Of a DNA stretch of 64,000 nt, positions 44,344 to 51,898 are shown one piece after another. The notes beneath the pieces are model-generated. The model saw only the letters and a list, made by a program, of their open reading frames with translations, searched no databases and had not been told where the DNA came from. Position numbers and translations under genes: made by a program. This stretch comes from Algoriphagus sp. NG3. Lineage in GTDB: Bacteria > Bacteroidota > Bacteroidia > Cytophagales > Cyclobacteriaceae. The DNA lies in contig NZ_CP139421.1 in assembly GCF_034119865.1 (NCBI RefSeq), forward strand, positions 3,596,001 to 3,660,000, read 5' to 3'. The stretch's first letter is position 1. Each line of letters starts with the position of its first letter.

Positions 44344-45399
44344 TTAGTTCAAAAGGCAATCTAAGGCTTTACTTTTCAATTTAAATGCCTCAATTTTTCG
44401 AAGACCACTTTCTCTAATTCCTTTTATATTTCGACCACATCCATCTGCCGTGCAGAATTGAACATCAACACTATTTTGGTGATTTCTTTCGCAGATGAAC
44501 TTCTCTTTAGAGCCACCAAGTAGTCCCTTTACCATTTCTATTTTTCCTGTATCAGGAAGATTTTCCAATTCACGCACAATTTCATTCATATTAATGAGGT
44601 CTGCATTCCTATAACCTCTTTTATCTGACTCCAAAGTGTGTATTGCTAAATTATTGTCTCCAGCCTTTATCAATCCTAAGGTTCTCTCAGGACAAAAACA
44701 TCTGCTTTCTTTGATAAGAACGGAGACAACCTCAGGATTTTCTGAAATTTTGGAATACAGTAACTCTGCGACTATTTCGTCATTTTGATTTGAGAGGAAC
44801 ATTGGAAAATAGGTTCGCAGGTTTTTCTGCGTATCATAAATAGCATTGATTCCGTCTTTGAAATGAAACAAATAGATTTTCAAAAGATCATCCAATATCT
44901 CACTAATAGGATTTTCCATTAAAAATTCCCATTCAGGAATGGATGGAGGCTCCTCGTTTCTAATCTTCTCAATGAGTATGTTTTTCTGGATTTGGATCGC
45001 CAATTCTTCAGGTTGAATAACAGTATCACCTGAAGTTTCAATCTGATTTTTATTAGCTTCATCCCTTTTCAGTTTTACAGCCATGCCAACTACAGACAGC
45101 ATGAACATGGACTTCCCACCACCACTTACTTCATCAAAGTCTATTCGAATTCCTACAATGCCATTTGCACCAACCTGCTGTGCTTTCCGCTTCAATTTAT
45201 CAATCCCTATTTTGTATATCTTCTCCAGTTTATTTTGATAGATATCAGAAGACCCACCAAAAATATCAGACAATGACACTCCAAAGTCAGAAAAAATATT
45301 CGTACCCAATACCACATTGGTAGAAATCAAATCGAAGTACCGTTCGATGTTCATCCCTTCTATGGATTCTGTACTCGAAATAAGGATGGATAAGGTCAT
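44344..45399 (-). CDS. YbjQ-domain (heavy-metal-binding-like) protein with C-terminal zinc-ribbon-like segment
   Basis: A 351-residue cytoplasmic protein. Residues 5-112 are a YbjQ/UPF0145-type domain (ISTNVVLGTNIFSDFGVSLSDIFGG, KAQQVGANGIVGIRIDF), a fold known to assemble into pentameric rings. A helical region of about 130-300 follows, with no family I recognise. A Cys/His cluster near the end (C303, H307, C316, C321) reads as a zinc ribbon. Second gene of an AT-rich pair, 6 bases after the SIR2-like gene, so they almost certainly work together. The YbjQ ring could act as scaffold or sensor and the SIR2-like protein as effector; this is inference. The gene is intact. Confidence 0.72.
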   Translation of the reverse strand: MTLSILISSTESIEGMNIERYFDLISTNVVLGTNIFSDFGVSLSDIFGGSSDIYQNKLEKIYKIGIDKLKRKAQQVGANGIVGIRIDFDEVSGGGKSMFMLSVVGMAVKLKRDEANKNQIETSGDTVIQPEELAIQIQKNILIEKIRNEEPPSIPEWEFLMENPISEILDDLLKIYLFHFKDGINAIYDTQKNLRTYFPMFLSNQNDEIVAELLYSKISENPEVVSVLIKESRCFCPERTLGLIKAGDNNLAIHTLESDKRGYRNADLINMNEIVRELENLPDTGKIEMVKGLLGGSKEKFICERNHQNSVDVQFCTADGCGRNIKGIRESGLRKIEAFKLKSKALDCLLN

Positions 45400-45405
45400 A
45401 ATATA

Positions 45406-46701
45406 TTAGTTCATATGTTTTAAATATTCTTCAAACTTCATAGGAAAAATAAAAAGTTTATCAAACTTATAATAAATCCCTTCTTTTCTACACCCCTCAT
45501 TCACCAACTTTTCTTCATTAAATAACTCAGGAAAAACTTCAGTCACTAACTTATTAAACGAATTCAGATTAAAGGAAGGATCAACTATGTATACTTTCAT
45601 CTTCTTATTTCCAATAAATGCAGACCTTATACTAGAATTGATATGTGCATCTGAAAATGAATACCCGATAATATACATTTCATCAGCCTGCAAACAATCC
45701 ATCTCAAAACTAGCATGCATTTGCTTAAATGGTGTATTGAAGCTTCTTTGAATTTTTCTGTAACCAGCAATTATGTTAGACAGAACAAATGGTCTTCCAA
45801 CCTCGAGTTTTATGTGAGCCTTGGACTGTTCCTCAGTAAATTCTAAATAAGGAAAATCACCTAATTCAAATACAAATTCTTCAAGCCCGTAACTCTCTTT
45901 ATGATTTGACAAATGCCAATAGGTTGACCCGTGTAAATTATAATGACAATTCTGTTCTCTATTGAAGAGGATTTGATTCGCATCAGGAGATTTTTCTATA
46001 AAACCTTGAAAAATCTGAACGTCTGCCCCCTTTCCTTTTTCCTGCATATAATTTTCAAACAGAACTTTGTAAAGCTTATCATAATTGAGTGTGTAAGACC
46101 GTATAAAAGAGTGGTCTAAGCCAATTTTCGAAGCCCAAGCGTTAAATAGACTGACTAAATAAATTCTTTCTTTTTTTTCACATAAGTCAAAATGTTGATC
46201 ACAGGGTAAAATTTTAGAATCCTCATTAGACAAATGTCTTGAATATTTATGCACAAAAAGCCTGATTGACCTAAGAATAGCATTTAACGAATCTACTAAA
46301 TTTTCGTATATGCCATCCCCATTTGAAAAACAAGCTTCTAAATCCTTTTCAAAGTCAGGTTTTAGATCAAAAAAGTGAGGAAGTATACGCTTTTCTCCCT
46401 CCTCTATTGGGATATGATAATACAAAATCAATTCCTCTACCACGCTTATAATATCCTCAAAATTTATTTCAATTTGAACTTTCTCAGGGCTTTGAGAAGA
46501 TTTATAAACGAGAAAATTATAAATCAAATTTGTAAATTGGCTATTTGCATGGGTTGTATTCTCATTCTCTAATTTACCAAGAATTAAATCAGTTACTTTT
46601 GCGGTACTTGGGCCACCCCATGACATAGCTGCACCTGCACCAAGCAAGAAAACCTTTCGTTTTTTCTTAGGTTCATTCATGTACTTATTGATTTCAATCA
46701 A
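45406..46701 (-). CDS. SIR2-like fold protein, probable NAD-binding effector
   Basis: A 431-residue protein with the hallmarks of the defence-type SIR2-like superfamily. GAGAAMSWGGPST (21-33) is the NAD phosphate loop, LNYD (205-208) the usual TNYD box, NLHGS (255-259) carries the catalytic-type His257, and YIIGYSFSDAHIN (343-355) is the late motif of SIR2-like/SIR2_2 proteins. Family members in Thoeris, DSR and SIR2-APAZ systems destroy NAD during phage attack. The long insert between 45 and 200 is not recognised. The ATG at 46680 (residue 8) is an alternative start. The region is strikingly AT-rich: by hand, 12 of 60 bases are G/C at 45421-45480 against 27 of 60 at 47041-47100 in lysS. That suggests recent acquisition. 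Confidence 0.78.
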   Translation of the reverse strand: MIEINKYMNEPKKKRKVFLLGAGAAMSWGGPSTAKVTDLILGKLENENTTHANSQFTNLIYNFLVYKSSQSPEKVQIEINFEDIISVVEELILYYHIPIEEGEKRILPHFFDLKPDFEKDLEACFSNGDGIYENLVDSLNAILRSIRLFVHKYSRHLSNEDSKILPCDQHFDLCEKKERIYLVSLFNAWASKIGLDHSFIRSYTLNYDKLYKVLFENYMQEKGKGADVQIFQGFIEKSPDANQILFNREQNCHYNLHGSTYWHLSNHKESYGLEEFVFELGDFPYLEFTEEQSKAHIKLEVGRPFVLSNIIAGYRKIQRSFNTPFKQMHASFEMDCLQADEMYIIGYSFSDAHINSSIRSAFIGNKKMKVYIVDPSFNLNSFNKLVTEVFPELFNEEKLVNEGCRKEGIYYKFDKLFIFPMKFEEYLKHMN

Positions 46702-46842
46702 TATACTAAAACCTTTGAAATTACTACCCGAAACAGTTTCAGATTACTCGGTTCTTAGAGTAAGCCCTGAGTGACACTCAGGGAGGCGTACAAATTTCCC
46801 GGCGTCTCTCCGCGCCCTACTCCGTGCTGCCCGCGGCTAAAA

Positions 46843-46870
46843 ACAAAAAAAACGGGCCTCTCGGCCCGGT
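46843..46870 (-). terminator. Terminator of lysS
   Basis: CGGGCC (46853-46858) and GGCCCG (46863-46868) with TCTC loop, extended by A/T pairs and a long minus-strand T run. About 20 bases past the lysS stop. Confidence 0.85.
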
Positions 46871-46888
46871 TTTCAATTCCAATTTCTA

Positions 46889-48592
46889 TCAAAGCGGATG
46901 TACCGTCAACAGATCACCATCCTTTTGGACTTTGGCGAGCTCCTTCTTGGTCAAACCTTTCATGGCCACATCCCATTTCTTGTTGCTTAGCCCGGTTTGT
47001 TCTTTAAGCTTTGACAAGTCAATTGGGTGTTCTTTTTTAAGTAAATCCATTACCAGTTTCTCCTCTTCAGTCATTTCCACCTGTTTTTTCTCCGGGCGCA
47101 TCTGAGGGAAGAACAGCACCTCCTGAATGGTAGTATTATTGGTCATCAGCATGGTCAGTCGGTCTATACCTATACCAAGACCAGAGGTAGGAGGCATCCC
47201 ATATTCCAATGCACGGAGAAAATCCTCATCCATAGCCATGGCTTCGTCGTCACCTCGTTCAGCCAGTTTCAGTTGATCTTCAAAGCGCTCACGCTGATCG
47301 ATCGGATCATTAAGCTCGGTGTAGGCATTGCCGATTTCTTTGCCGTTTACAAAAAGTTCGAATCGCTCTACCAGCCCAGGTTCAGTTCTGTGCTTTTTAG
47401 CCAATGGGGTCATCTCTATAGGGTAATCCGTGATGAAAGTAGGCTGGATCAAGTTAGCCTCCACCTTCTCACCGAAGATCTCATCCACCAGTTTGCCTTT
47501 GCCCATGGAGTCATCCACAGCTATTCCTATTTCCGCACAGACTGTCCGTAAGCCCGCTTCATCCATCTTGCTGACATCTATACCCGCATATTCCTTAATG
47601 GAGTCATACATGGTCAACCTTCTATATGGCCCGGCAAATTCAATTTCATGATTGCCCACTGTGATGTTGGTTTTGCCATGGATTGATTGTGTCACCTGCT
47701 CGATCATCTCCTCCACCATTTTCATCATCCAGATGTAGTCCTTATAGGCTACGTAGATCTCCATGGAGGTGAATTCCGGGTTATGCGTACGGTCCATGCC
47801 TTCATTTCGGAACATCTTCCCAAACTCATAAACCCCATCAAAACCTCCAACAATCAATCTCTTAAGATAAAGCTCATTTGCTATACGCAAATAGAGAGGC
47901 ATATCCAAGGTATTGTGGTGTGTATTGAAGGGGCGTGCAGCAGCACCTCCGTGAACCGCCTGCAAAATCGGGGTCTCCACTTCCAGCCATCCGTGATCGT
48001 CGAAATATCGACGCATTTGGGTGATGATTCTGGAGCGGGTTATAAAAACTTTCTTCACTTCCGGGTTAACAGTCAGATCCACATACCGCTGACGATACCT
48101 GAGCTCAGGGTCTGTAAACCCATCATGCACATTGCCGTCCTCATCTCTCTTCACGATGGGAAGAGGTTTCACAGCCTTGGAAAGAACGGTCAGCTCTGTC
48201 ACATGAAGGGAAATTTCTCCCGTCTGGGTGGTAAAAATATAACCTTTCAAGCCTAGGAAGTCACCTATGCCTAACAGCTTTTTGAAAACAGTGTTATAAA
48301 GTGTCTTATCCTCTCCTTCACATATATCATCCCGACGGACATAGAATTGCAGACGTCCGGTGGCATCCTGGATCTCCCCAAAGGAAGCCGAGCCCATAAT
48401 CCTGCGGCTCATTAATCGGCCGGCGATGGAGACCCCTTTGTAGTCATTCTTTCGGTTTTCATAGTTTCTATGAATATCCTCTGAAGTGACATTGATAGGA
48501 AAAGCCTCTGCCGGATATGGATTTATCCCCAGCTTCATCAATTCTTCCCGGTCTTTACGACGCTCAAGTTCCTGTTCGCTTAAAAGTTGCAT
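46889..48592 (-). CDS. lysS: Lysyl-tRNA synthetase, class II
   Basis: 567 residues from the ATG at 48592 (MQLLSEQELERRKDREEL). A longer frame from 48703 runs into a low-complexity repeat and is rejected. N-terminal OB-fold anticodon domain with SIAGRLMSRRIMGSASFGEIQD. Class II motif 1 near RYFDDHGWLEVETPIL, motif 2 GKMFRNEGMDRTHNPEFT, motif 3 GLGIGIDRLTM. The C-terminal 60 residues after motif 3 are an extra helical extension usual in Bacteroidota. It charges tRNA-Lys. Transcribed alone. Confidence 0.97.
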   Translation of the reverse strand: MQLLSEQELERRKDREELMKLGINPYPAEAFPINVTSEDIHRNYENRKNDYKGVSIAGRLMSRRIMGSASFGEIQDATGRLQFYVRRDDICEGEDKTLYNTVFKKLLGIGDFLGLKGYIFTTQTGEISLHVTELTVLSKAVKPLPIVKRDEDGNVHDGFTDPELRYRQRYVDLTVNPEVKKVFITRSRIITQMRRYFDDHGWLEVETPILQAVHGGAAARPFNTHHNTLDMPLYLRIANELYLKRLIVGGFDGVYEFGKMFRNEGMDRTHNPEFTSMEIYVAYKDYIWMMKMVEEMIEQVTQSIHGKTNITVGNHEIEFAGPYRRLTMYDSIKEYAGIDVSKMDEAGLRTVCAEIGIAVDDSMGKGKLVDEIFGEKVEANLIQPTFITDYPIEMTPLAKKHRTEPGLVERFELFVNGKEIGNAYTELNDPIDQRERFEDQLKLAERGDDEAMAMDEDFLRALEYGMPPTSGLGIGIDRLTMLMTNNTTIQEVLFFPQMRPEKKQVEMTEEEKLVMDLLKKEHPIDLSKLKEQTGLSNKKWDVAMKGLTKKELAKVQKDGDLLTVHPL

Positions 48593-48609
48593 TCTATATA
48601 ATTTGAAAT

Positions 48610-48825
48610 TTGTTGTCCTATGTGTTGTTAGGTGACTGATATCCGATGTCAGGTGTGTGTTCAACTTTACAACATTACCACTTTTCAACCTTCTACCTTT
48701 CACCTACTACTATTTACTACTTTCTACTCAAAGAGGCTTCGACTCCGCTCAGCCTGACCAAACTGTTGCCTAAATCAATGATTACTGAACCACTGTGACT
48801 GTTCACTGCCCACTGCTCACTTACC
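48610..48825. repeat. Low-complexity CACT/CTAC-rich repeat stretch
   Basis: Between lysS and the proline dehydrogenase gene, the sequence is built from short degenerate units (TTCAACCTTCTACCTTTCAC, TACTACTATTTACTACTTTC, CACTGTGACTGTTCACTGCC). The last unit echoes 35203-35252. No gene. Confidence 0.55.
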
Positions 48826-49999
48826 CCTTCCTTCTCTCCATCTCCCGCTTGATCAGCTCAAACTCCCGGCTGCTCTGTCCAGCAATACTTGAGTTCTCAG
48901 CTGCTCTACGGGTCAGGTATGGCATCACTTTCTCCACTGGGCCATAAGGCACATATTTCAATACGCGATAGCCTGCATTGGCCAGATTGAAAGAAATATT
49001 GTCGCTCATTCCGTACAGCTGTCCGAAGAAAACCTGATCAGATTTGGGATCAATCCCAAATTTACCCATCAGCTCCACGACTAGCAAGTTACTGTTCTCA
49101 TTATGCGATCCACTCATTAAATAGACCACCTGATTATTAGCCAGGCAAAACTCTACTCCCGCATCATAATCCCTATCAGTGGCAGCTTTGTCCGGCTGAA
49201 TCGGACTTGCATAACCCAGCTTTTCAGCCCGCTCCCGTTCCTTCTCCATATACGCCCCCCTTACAAGCTTGGCCCCTAGCTTAAAGCCCAGCTGCTCAGC
49301 CGACATCTTAGCTTCCTTCAATCTTCCCAGCATATCTGCCCGGTACATCTGAAAGGTATTATATACCACACAGCGCTCTTTATTGTACTTTTCCATGGCC
49401 TCATAGGTCAAGGAATCCACTACATCCTGAAACCATGATTCTTCGGCGTCAATGAGGATTTTCAGCTTCAAATCATGGGCTGTTTTACAAAGTAAATCTA
49501 TCCGGGCCTTGCATCGCTGGAAAGCTTCTTCTTCGGCTGGGGAAAGCTTTTCCATTGCCTGGATTTTGGTCAGAATATGATAGTCTCCCAAGCCTGTCAC
49601 TTTTACCACACCAAACGGCAGGTAATCAGTTTTGGCAGATTCTATCAATGTCTGTCTAATTTCCTTCGCTGTTCTCTCAAAACTCTCTTCATCTCCTTTA
49701 CCTTCTACCGAATAATCCAAACAGGACTCTACCCCATAATCAGCCAGTTTTTTACAATCTTCCACACTTTCCTCTATGGTCTCTCCACCACAGAAGTGTC
49801 CAAACATGGTCTGCTTCATGATCCACTTGATAGGAAGATGAAGCTTCAGCGCAAAATGAGTTAAGCCAATGCCTATATCTGAAACCGTTTTATTGTTCAG
49901 CAAAGCAAAGACGAAATACATCCTTTTTAGCTCCGCATCTGATTTGGATGCAAAGGCTACTTTTAAATTCTCAAAAGAAATATTGGGTTGGGCGGGCAT
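48821..49999 (-). CDS. Proline dehydrogenase
   Basis: About 392 residues, a stand-alone FAD-dependent proline dehydrogenase that turns proline into pyrroline-5-carboxylate. The (beta-alpha)8 barrel shows KILIDAEESWFQDVVDSL, KLVRGAYMEKERERAEKLGY (FAD/substrate segment), VYLMSGSHNENS, and the C-terminal YRVLKYVPYGPVEKVMPYLTRRAAENSS, where the two Arg bind the substrate carboxylate. Start at 49999 (MPAQPNISFENLKVAF) rather than 50020 because the latter adds seven residues with no similarity. No P5C dehydrogenase gene adjacent. Confidence 0.93.
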   Translation of the reverse strand: MPAQPNISFENLKVAFASKSDAELKRMYFVFALLNNKTVSDIGIGLTHFALKLHLPIKWIMKQTMFGHFCGGETIEESVEDCKKLADYGVESCLDYSVEGKGDEESFERTAKEIRQTLIESAKTDYLPFGVVKVTGLGDYHILTKIQAMEKLSPAEEEAFQRCKARIDLLCKTAHDLKLKILIDAEESWFQDVVDSLTYEAMEKYNKERCVVYNTFQMYRADMLGRLKEAKMSAEQLGFKLGAKLVRGAYMEKERERAEKLGYASPIQPDKAATDRDYDAGVEFCLANNQVVYLMSGSHNENSNLLVVELMGKFGIDPKSDQVFFGQLYGMSDNISFNLANAGYRVLKYVPYGPVEKVMPYLTRRAAENSSIAGQSSREFELIKREMERRKG

Positions 50000-50359
50000 A
50001 ATCCTCAAATAAAGCTGCAAAGATATTAAAAAAACTGCTTTTGGATAGGTATCCTTCGGATAATTGACACAAGACTTACTTGTTCTTATTCATGGCTTTA
50101 CCTAGGTAAATGCACTCGGAATAGAGTGCTTCATTCTTAATCATAAGGAAGCGGAAAAATCAATTGTTTAATTAAAACATAGATAGCTTTCATTATCAGC
50201 CAGTTTCCTGAACTTTTTTTTCTGGAATAAACATAAAAATTTCAAACCAGAAACAGAATATAATTTTGAGTTTGCACTGTTTTTGGCAGAGAATTACATA
50301 AAACACAAATAATTCAGCTAGGTATTAGGAGAATGTTAAATAAAGAGAAGAAAATTTAT
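50000..50359. other. Intergenic region upstream of the aromatic operon
   Basis: 360 AT-rich bases with no gene. A 6-bp hairpin GCACTC/GAGTGC (50112-50129) has no T run and no clear role. Confidence 0.5.
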
Positions 50360-50390
50360 TTTGTTTTTAAAATTTGGTCTAGTACATTTG
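50360..50390 (+). promoter_or_regulatory. Promoter of the aromatic amino-acid operon
   Basis: TTTG (50360-50363), exactly 19 bases, then TACATTTG (50383-50390): full matches to both boxes of the Bacteroidota consensus. Transcription should begin close to 50395-50398, at or next to the leader-peptide ATG, so the leader may be read as a leaderless or nearly leaderless mRNA. Confidence 0.8.
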
Positions 50391-50394
50391 GCAC

Positions 50395-50490
50395 ATGTTA
50401 AAAACAGCAGCGACATATTTTACCTTCTTTTACTTTTACTTTCGAAGCCAAAATCGAATCGGTGCTGTGTATTGCCTAGCCAAAAACTAA
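50395..50490 (+). CDS. Phe/Tyr-rich leader peptide of the aromatic operon attenuator
   Basis: A 31-codon frame, ATG to TAA. Codons 8-16 read YFTFFYFYF, that is five Phe and three Tyr in nine codons, placed between a perfect promoter and a terminator hairpin ahead of genes that make phenylalanine and tyrosine. The whole peptide is MLKTAATYFTFFYFYFRSQN followed by RIGAVYCLAKN. Stalling of the ribosome on Phe/Tyr codons when charged tRNA is short would cover the 5' segment 50404-50411 and free 50454-50462 to form the antiterminator. It is too short and too skewed to be an ordinary protein. Classical pheA and trp leaders are the model. Confidence 0.85.
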   Translation: MLKTAATYFTFFYFYFRSQNRIGAVYCLAKN

Positions 50491-50522
50491 AAGAAAATAT
50501 AAACACATAAAGCCCGATTCGA
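50404..50522 (+). promoter_or_regulatory. Attenuator pairing segments (1:2 and antiterminator 2:3)
   Basis: Segment 1 (50404-50409, ACAGCA) pairs with 50463-50468 (TGCTGT). The base directly before that, segment 2 (50454-50462, TCGAATCGG), is a perfect 9-bp complement of segment 3 (50514-50522, CCGATTCGA), which is also the 5' arm of the terminator. The 1:2 and 2:3 pairings compete sterically, and 2:3 and 3:4 are mutually exclusive. Segment 2 lies inside the leader reading frame after the Phe/Tyr codons. Confidence 0.75.
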
Positions 50523-50540
50523 AAGAGTCGGGCTTTTTTT
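50509..50540 (+). terminator. Attenuator terminator before the DAHP synthase gene
   Basis: 12-bp stem (50509-50520 with 50525-50536, one G-U pair) closed by a GAAA tetraloop and followed by T to 50540. It lies 19 bases after the leader stop and 19 bases before the first structural gene, so it must be read through for expression. Confidence 0.9.
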
Positions 50541-50559
50541 ATTTAATGCTCAGAAAATT

Positions 50560-51657
50560 ATGAAAGCGCACAAACAAATCAAAGACTGGGGCTTGGGCCT
50601 GACCGGACCAACCATCATCGCAGGACCTTGCTCCGCAGAATCTCCTGAGCAGATCGAAAAGATCTGTCTGGAAATGAAAGAAAACAACATAGTTCCTTCT
50701 ATGTTCCGTGCCGGAATCTGGAAACCAAGAACCAGACCGGGAAGTTTCGAAGGTATAGGCGAGGAAGGGTTGAAATGGATGGAAATCGTCCGTCATCACC
50801 TGAACATCCCTATTACCGTGGAAGTCGGAAACGCAGCCCATGCTGAAATCGCCCTTAGAAACAAGGTGGATGTAGTATGGGTAGGTGCCAGAACTACCGT
50901 GAACCCATTTGCAGTTCAGGAAATCGCCGATGCCTTGAAAGGCACCGATATTCCTGTAATGGTGAAAAACCCGATGAACCCTGATCTTGATCTTTGGATG
51001 GGAGCTTTGGAAAGATTCCATGCAGTGGGTCTTGATAAACTGGCTGCAATCCACAGAGGATTCTCTGACGCTTACGACAAGAGATACAGAAACAAGCCAA
51101 ACTGGTCAATGCCGATGCACCTGAAGCGTGTATGGACAGGAATGGAAGTAATCAATGATCCGTCCCACATTGTGGGCAAAAGAGACGGTATTCTGGAGAT
51201 CTCCCAGAAAGCGATGAACTTCGGCCTGGATGGTTTGATGATCGAAACTCACCACGATCCGGACAATGCATGGTCTGATGCCAAGCAGCAAGTGACTCCG
51301 GCAAGATTAAAGGAGATCATTGCAGCCATTGACTTCAAGAAGCCGCTAGAATCTGAGCAGCCTAGCGAGAGACTGAATGATCTGAGAAGAGCTGTAGATC
51401 ATCTCGATGAACAATTGCTGGATATTCTTCAGGAAAGATTCGCTGTAATCGATCAGATCGGTGCGCACAAAAGAGAGCACCACCTTTCCGTATTTCAGTC
51501 AGATCGCTGGAAAGAGGTGATGGAAGGACGTACCGCAAAGGGGGTAGCCAAAAACCTAAGCGAGAAGTTTATGCGTGAGTTGCTCTATTGTATCCATGAG
51601 GAGTCAGTAAAGCGTCAGGAGAAGCAGCTGAGAGAGGCTGATCCGGTAAAGAAGTAA
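50560..51657 (+). CDS. Bifunctional DAHP synthase / chorismate mutase (type II)
   Basis: A 365-residue fusion. Residues 1-260 are a type Ib (KDO8P-synthase-like) DAHP synthase that joins PEP and erythrose-4-phosphate; IIAGPCSAES (19-28), FRAGIWKPRTRP (49-60), VWVGARTT and a late IETHHDPDNAWSDA (metal/substrate) are visible. Residues about 275-360 are an AroQ-type chorismate mutase (LRRAVDHLDEQLLDILQERFAVI, HKREH), giving prephenate. Such fusions let prephenate or chorismate feed back on the first step. It opens the operon under the Phe/Tyr attenuator. Confidence 0.95.
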   Translation: MKAHKQIKDWGLGLTGPTIIAGPCSAESPEQIEKICLEMKENNIVPSMFRAGIWKPRTRPGSFEGIGEEGLKWMEIVRHHLNIPITVEVGNAAHAEIALRNKVDVVWVGARTTVNPFAVQEIADALKGTDIPVMVKNPMNPDLDLWMGALERFHAVGLDKLAAIHRGFSDAYDKRYRNKPNWSMPMHLKRVWTGMEVINDPSHIVGKRDGILEISQKAMNFGLDGLMIETHHDPDNAWSDAKQQVTPARLKEIIAAIDFKKPLESEQPSERLNDLRRAVDHLDEQLLDILQERFAVIDQIGAHKREHHLSVFQSDRWKEVMEGRTAKGVAKNLSEKFMRELLYCIHEESVKRQEKQLREADPVKK

Positions 51658-51824
51658 TATACCTTTCCGCAATGATGCTTTCAGCCATGTTTTCTGTGAT
51701 TGGCTGGACGGAAGACCGAAGTAGCGTGAATATAAGTGTTTAGCATACATTAAGTCGCTTTTACCTTATACTTGAACAATTGCGGAATGCAGAAACAGTA
51801 AATTCATAATCACTGAGCTTATTC

Positions 51825-51864
51825 AAGTCTGAGGGGAAGGTTTCCTCTCCCCTTAGACTTTTTT
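51825..51864 (+). terminator. Internal hairpin/terminator between DAHP synthase and aroB
   Basis: AAGTCTGAGGGGA pairs with TCCCCTTAGACTT (13 bp, one G-U) around a 10-base loop, then TTTTTT. It stands 34 bases before the aroB start, so it should lower expression of the downstream genes relative to DAHP synthase, or be a second control point. Confidence 0.75.
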
Positions 51865-51898
51865 AATTTAATTTTAGACTCAGCAAACTCCATTCTTC

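Noticed and set aside
46771-47105. Plus-strand frames opposite the lysS 3' end
   Set aside because: They are antisense to lysS and to its terminator; only the lysS reading has family motifs.
48592-48703. N-terminal 37-codon extension of LysS
   Set aside because: It reads through low-complexity repeat DNA; family alignment begins at the ATG at 48592.
50112-50129. Hairpin GCACTC/GAGTGC as part of the attenuator
   Set aside because: It lies 250 bases upstream of the operon promoter, so it is not in the leader transcript.
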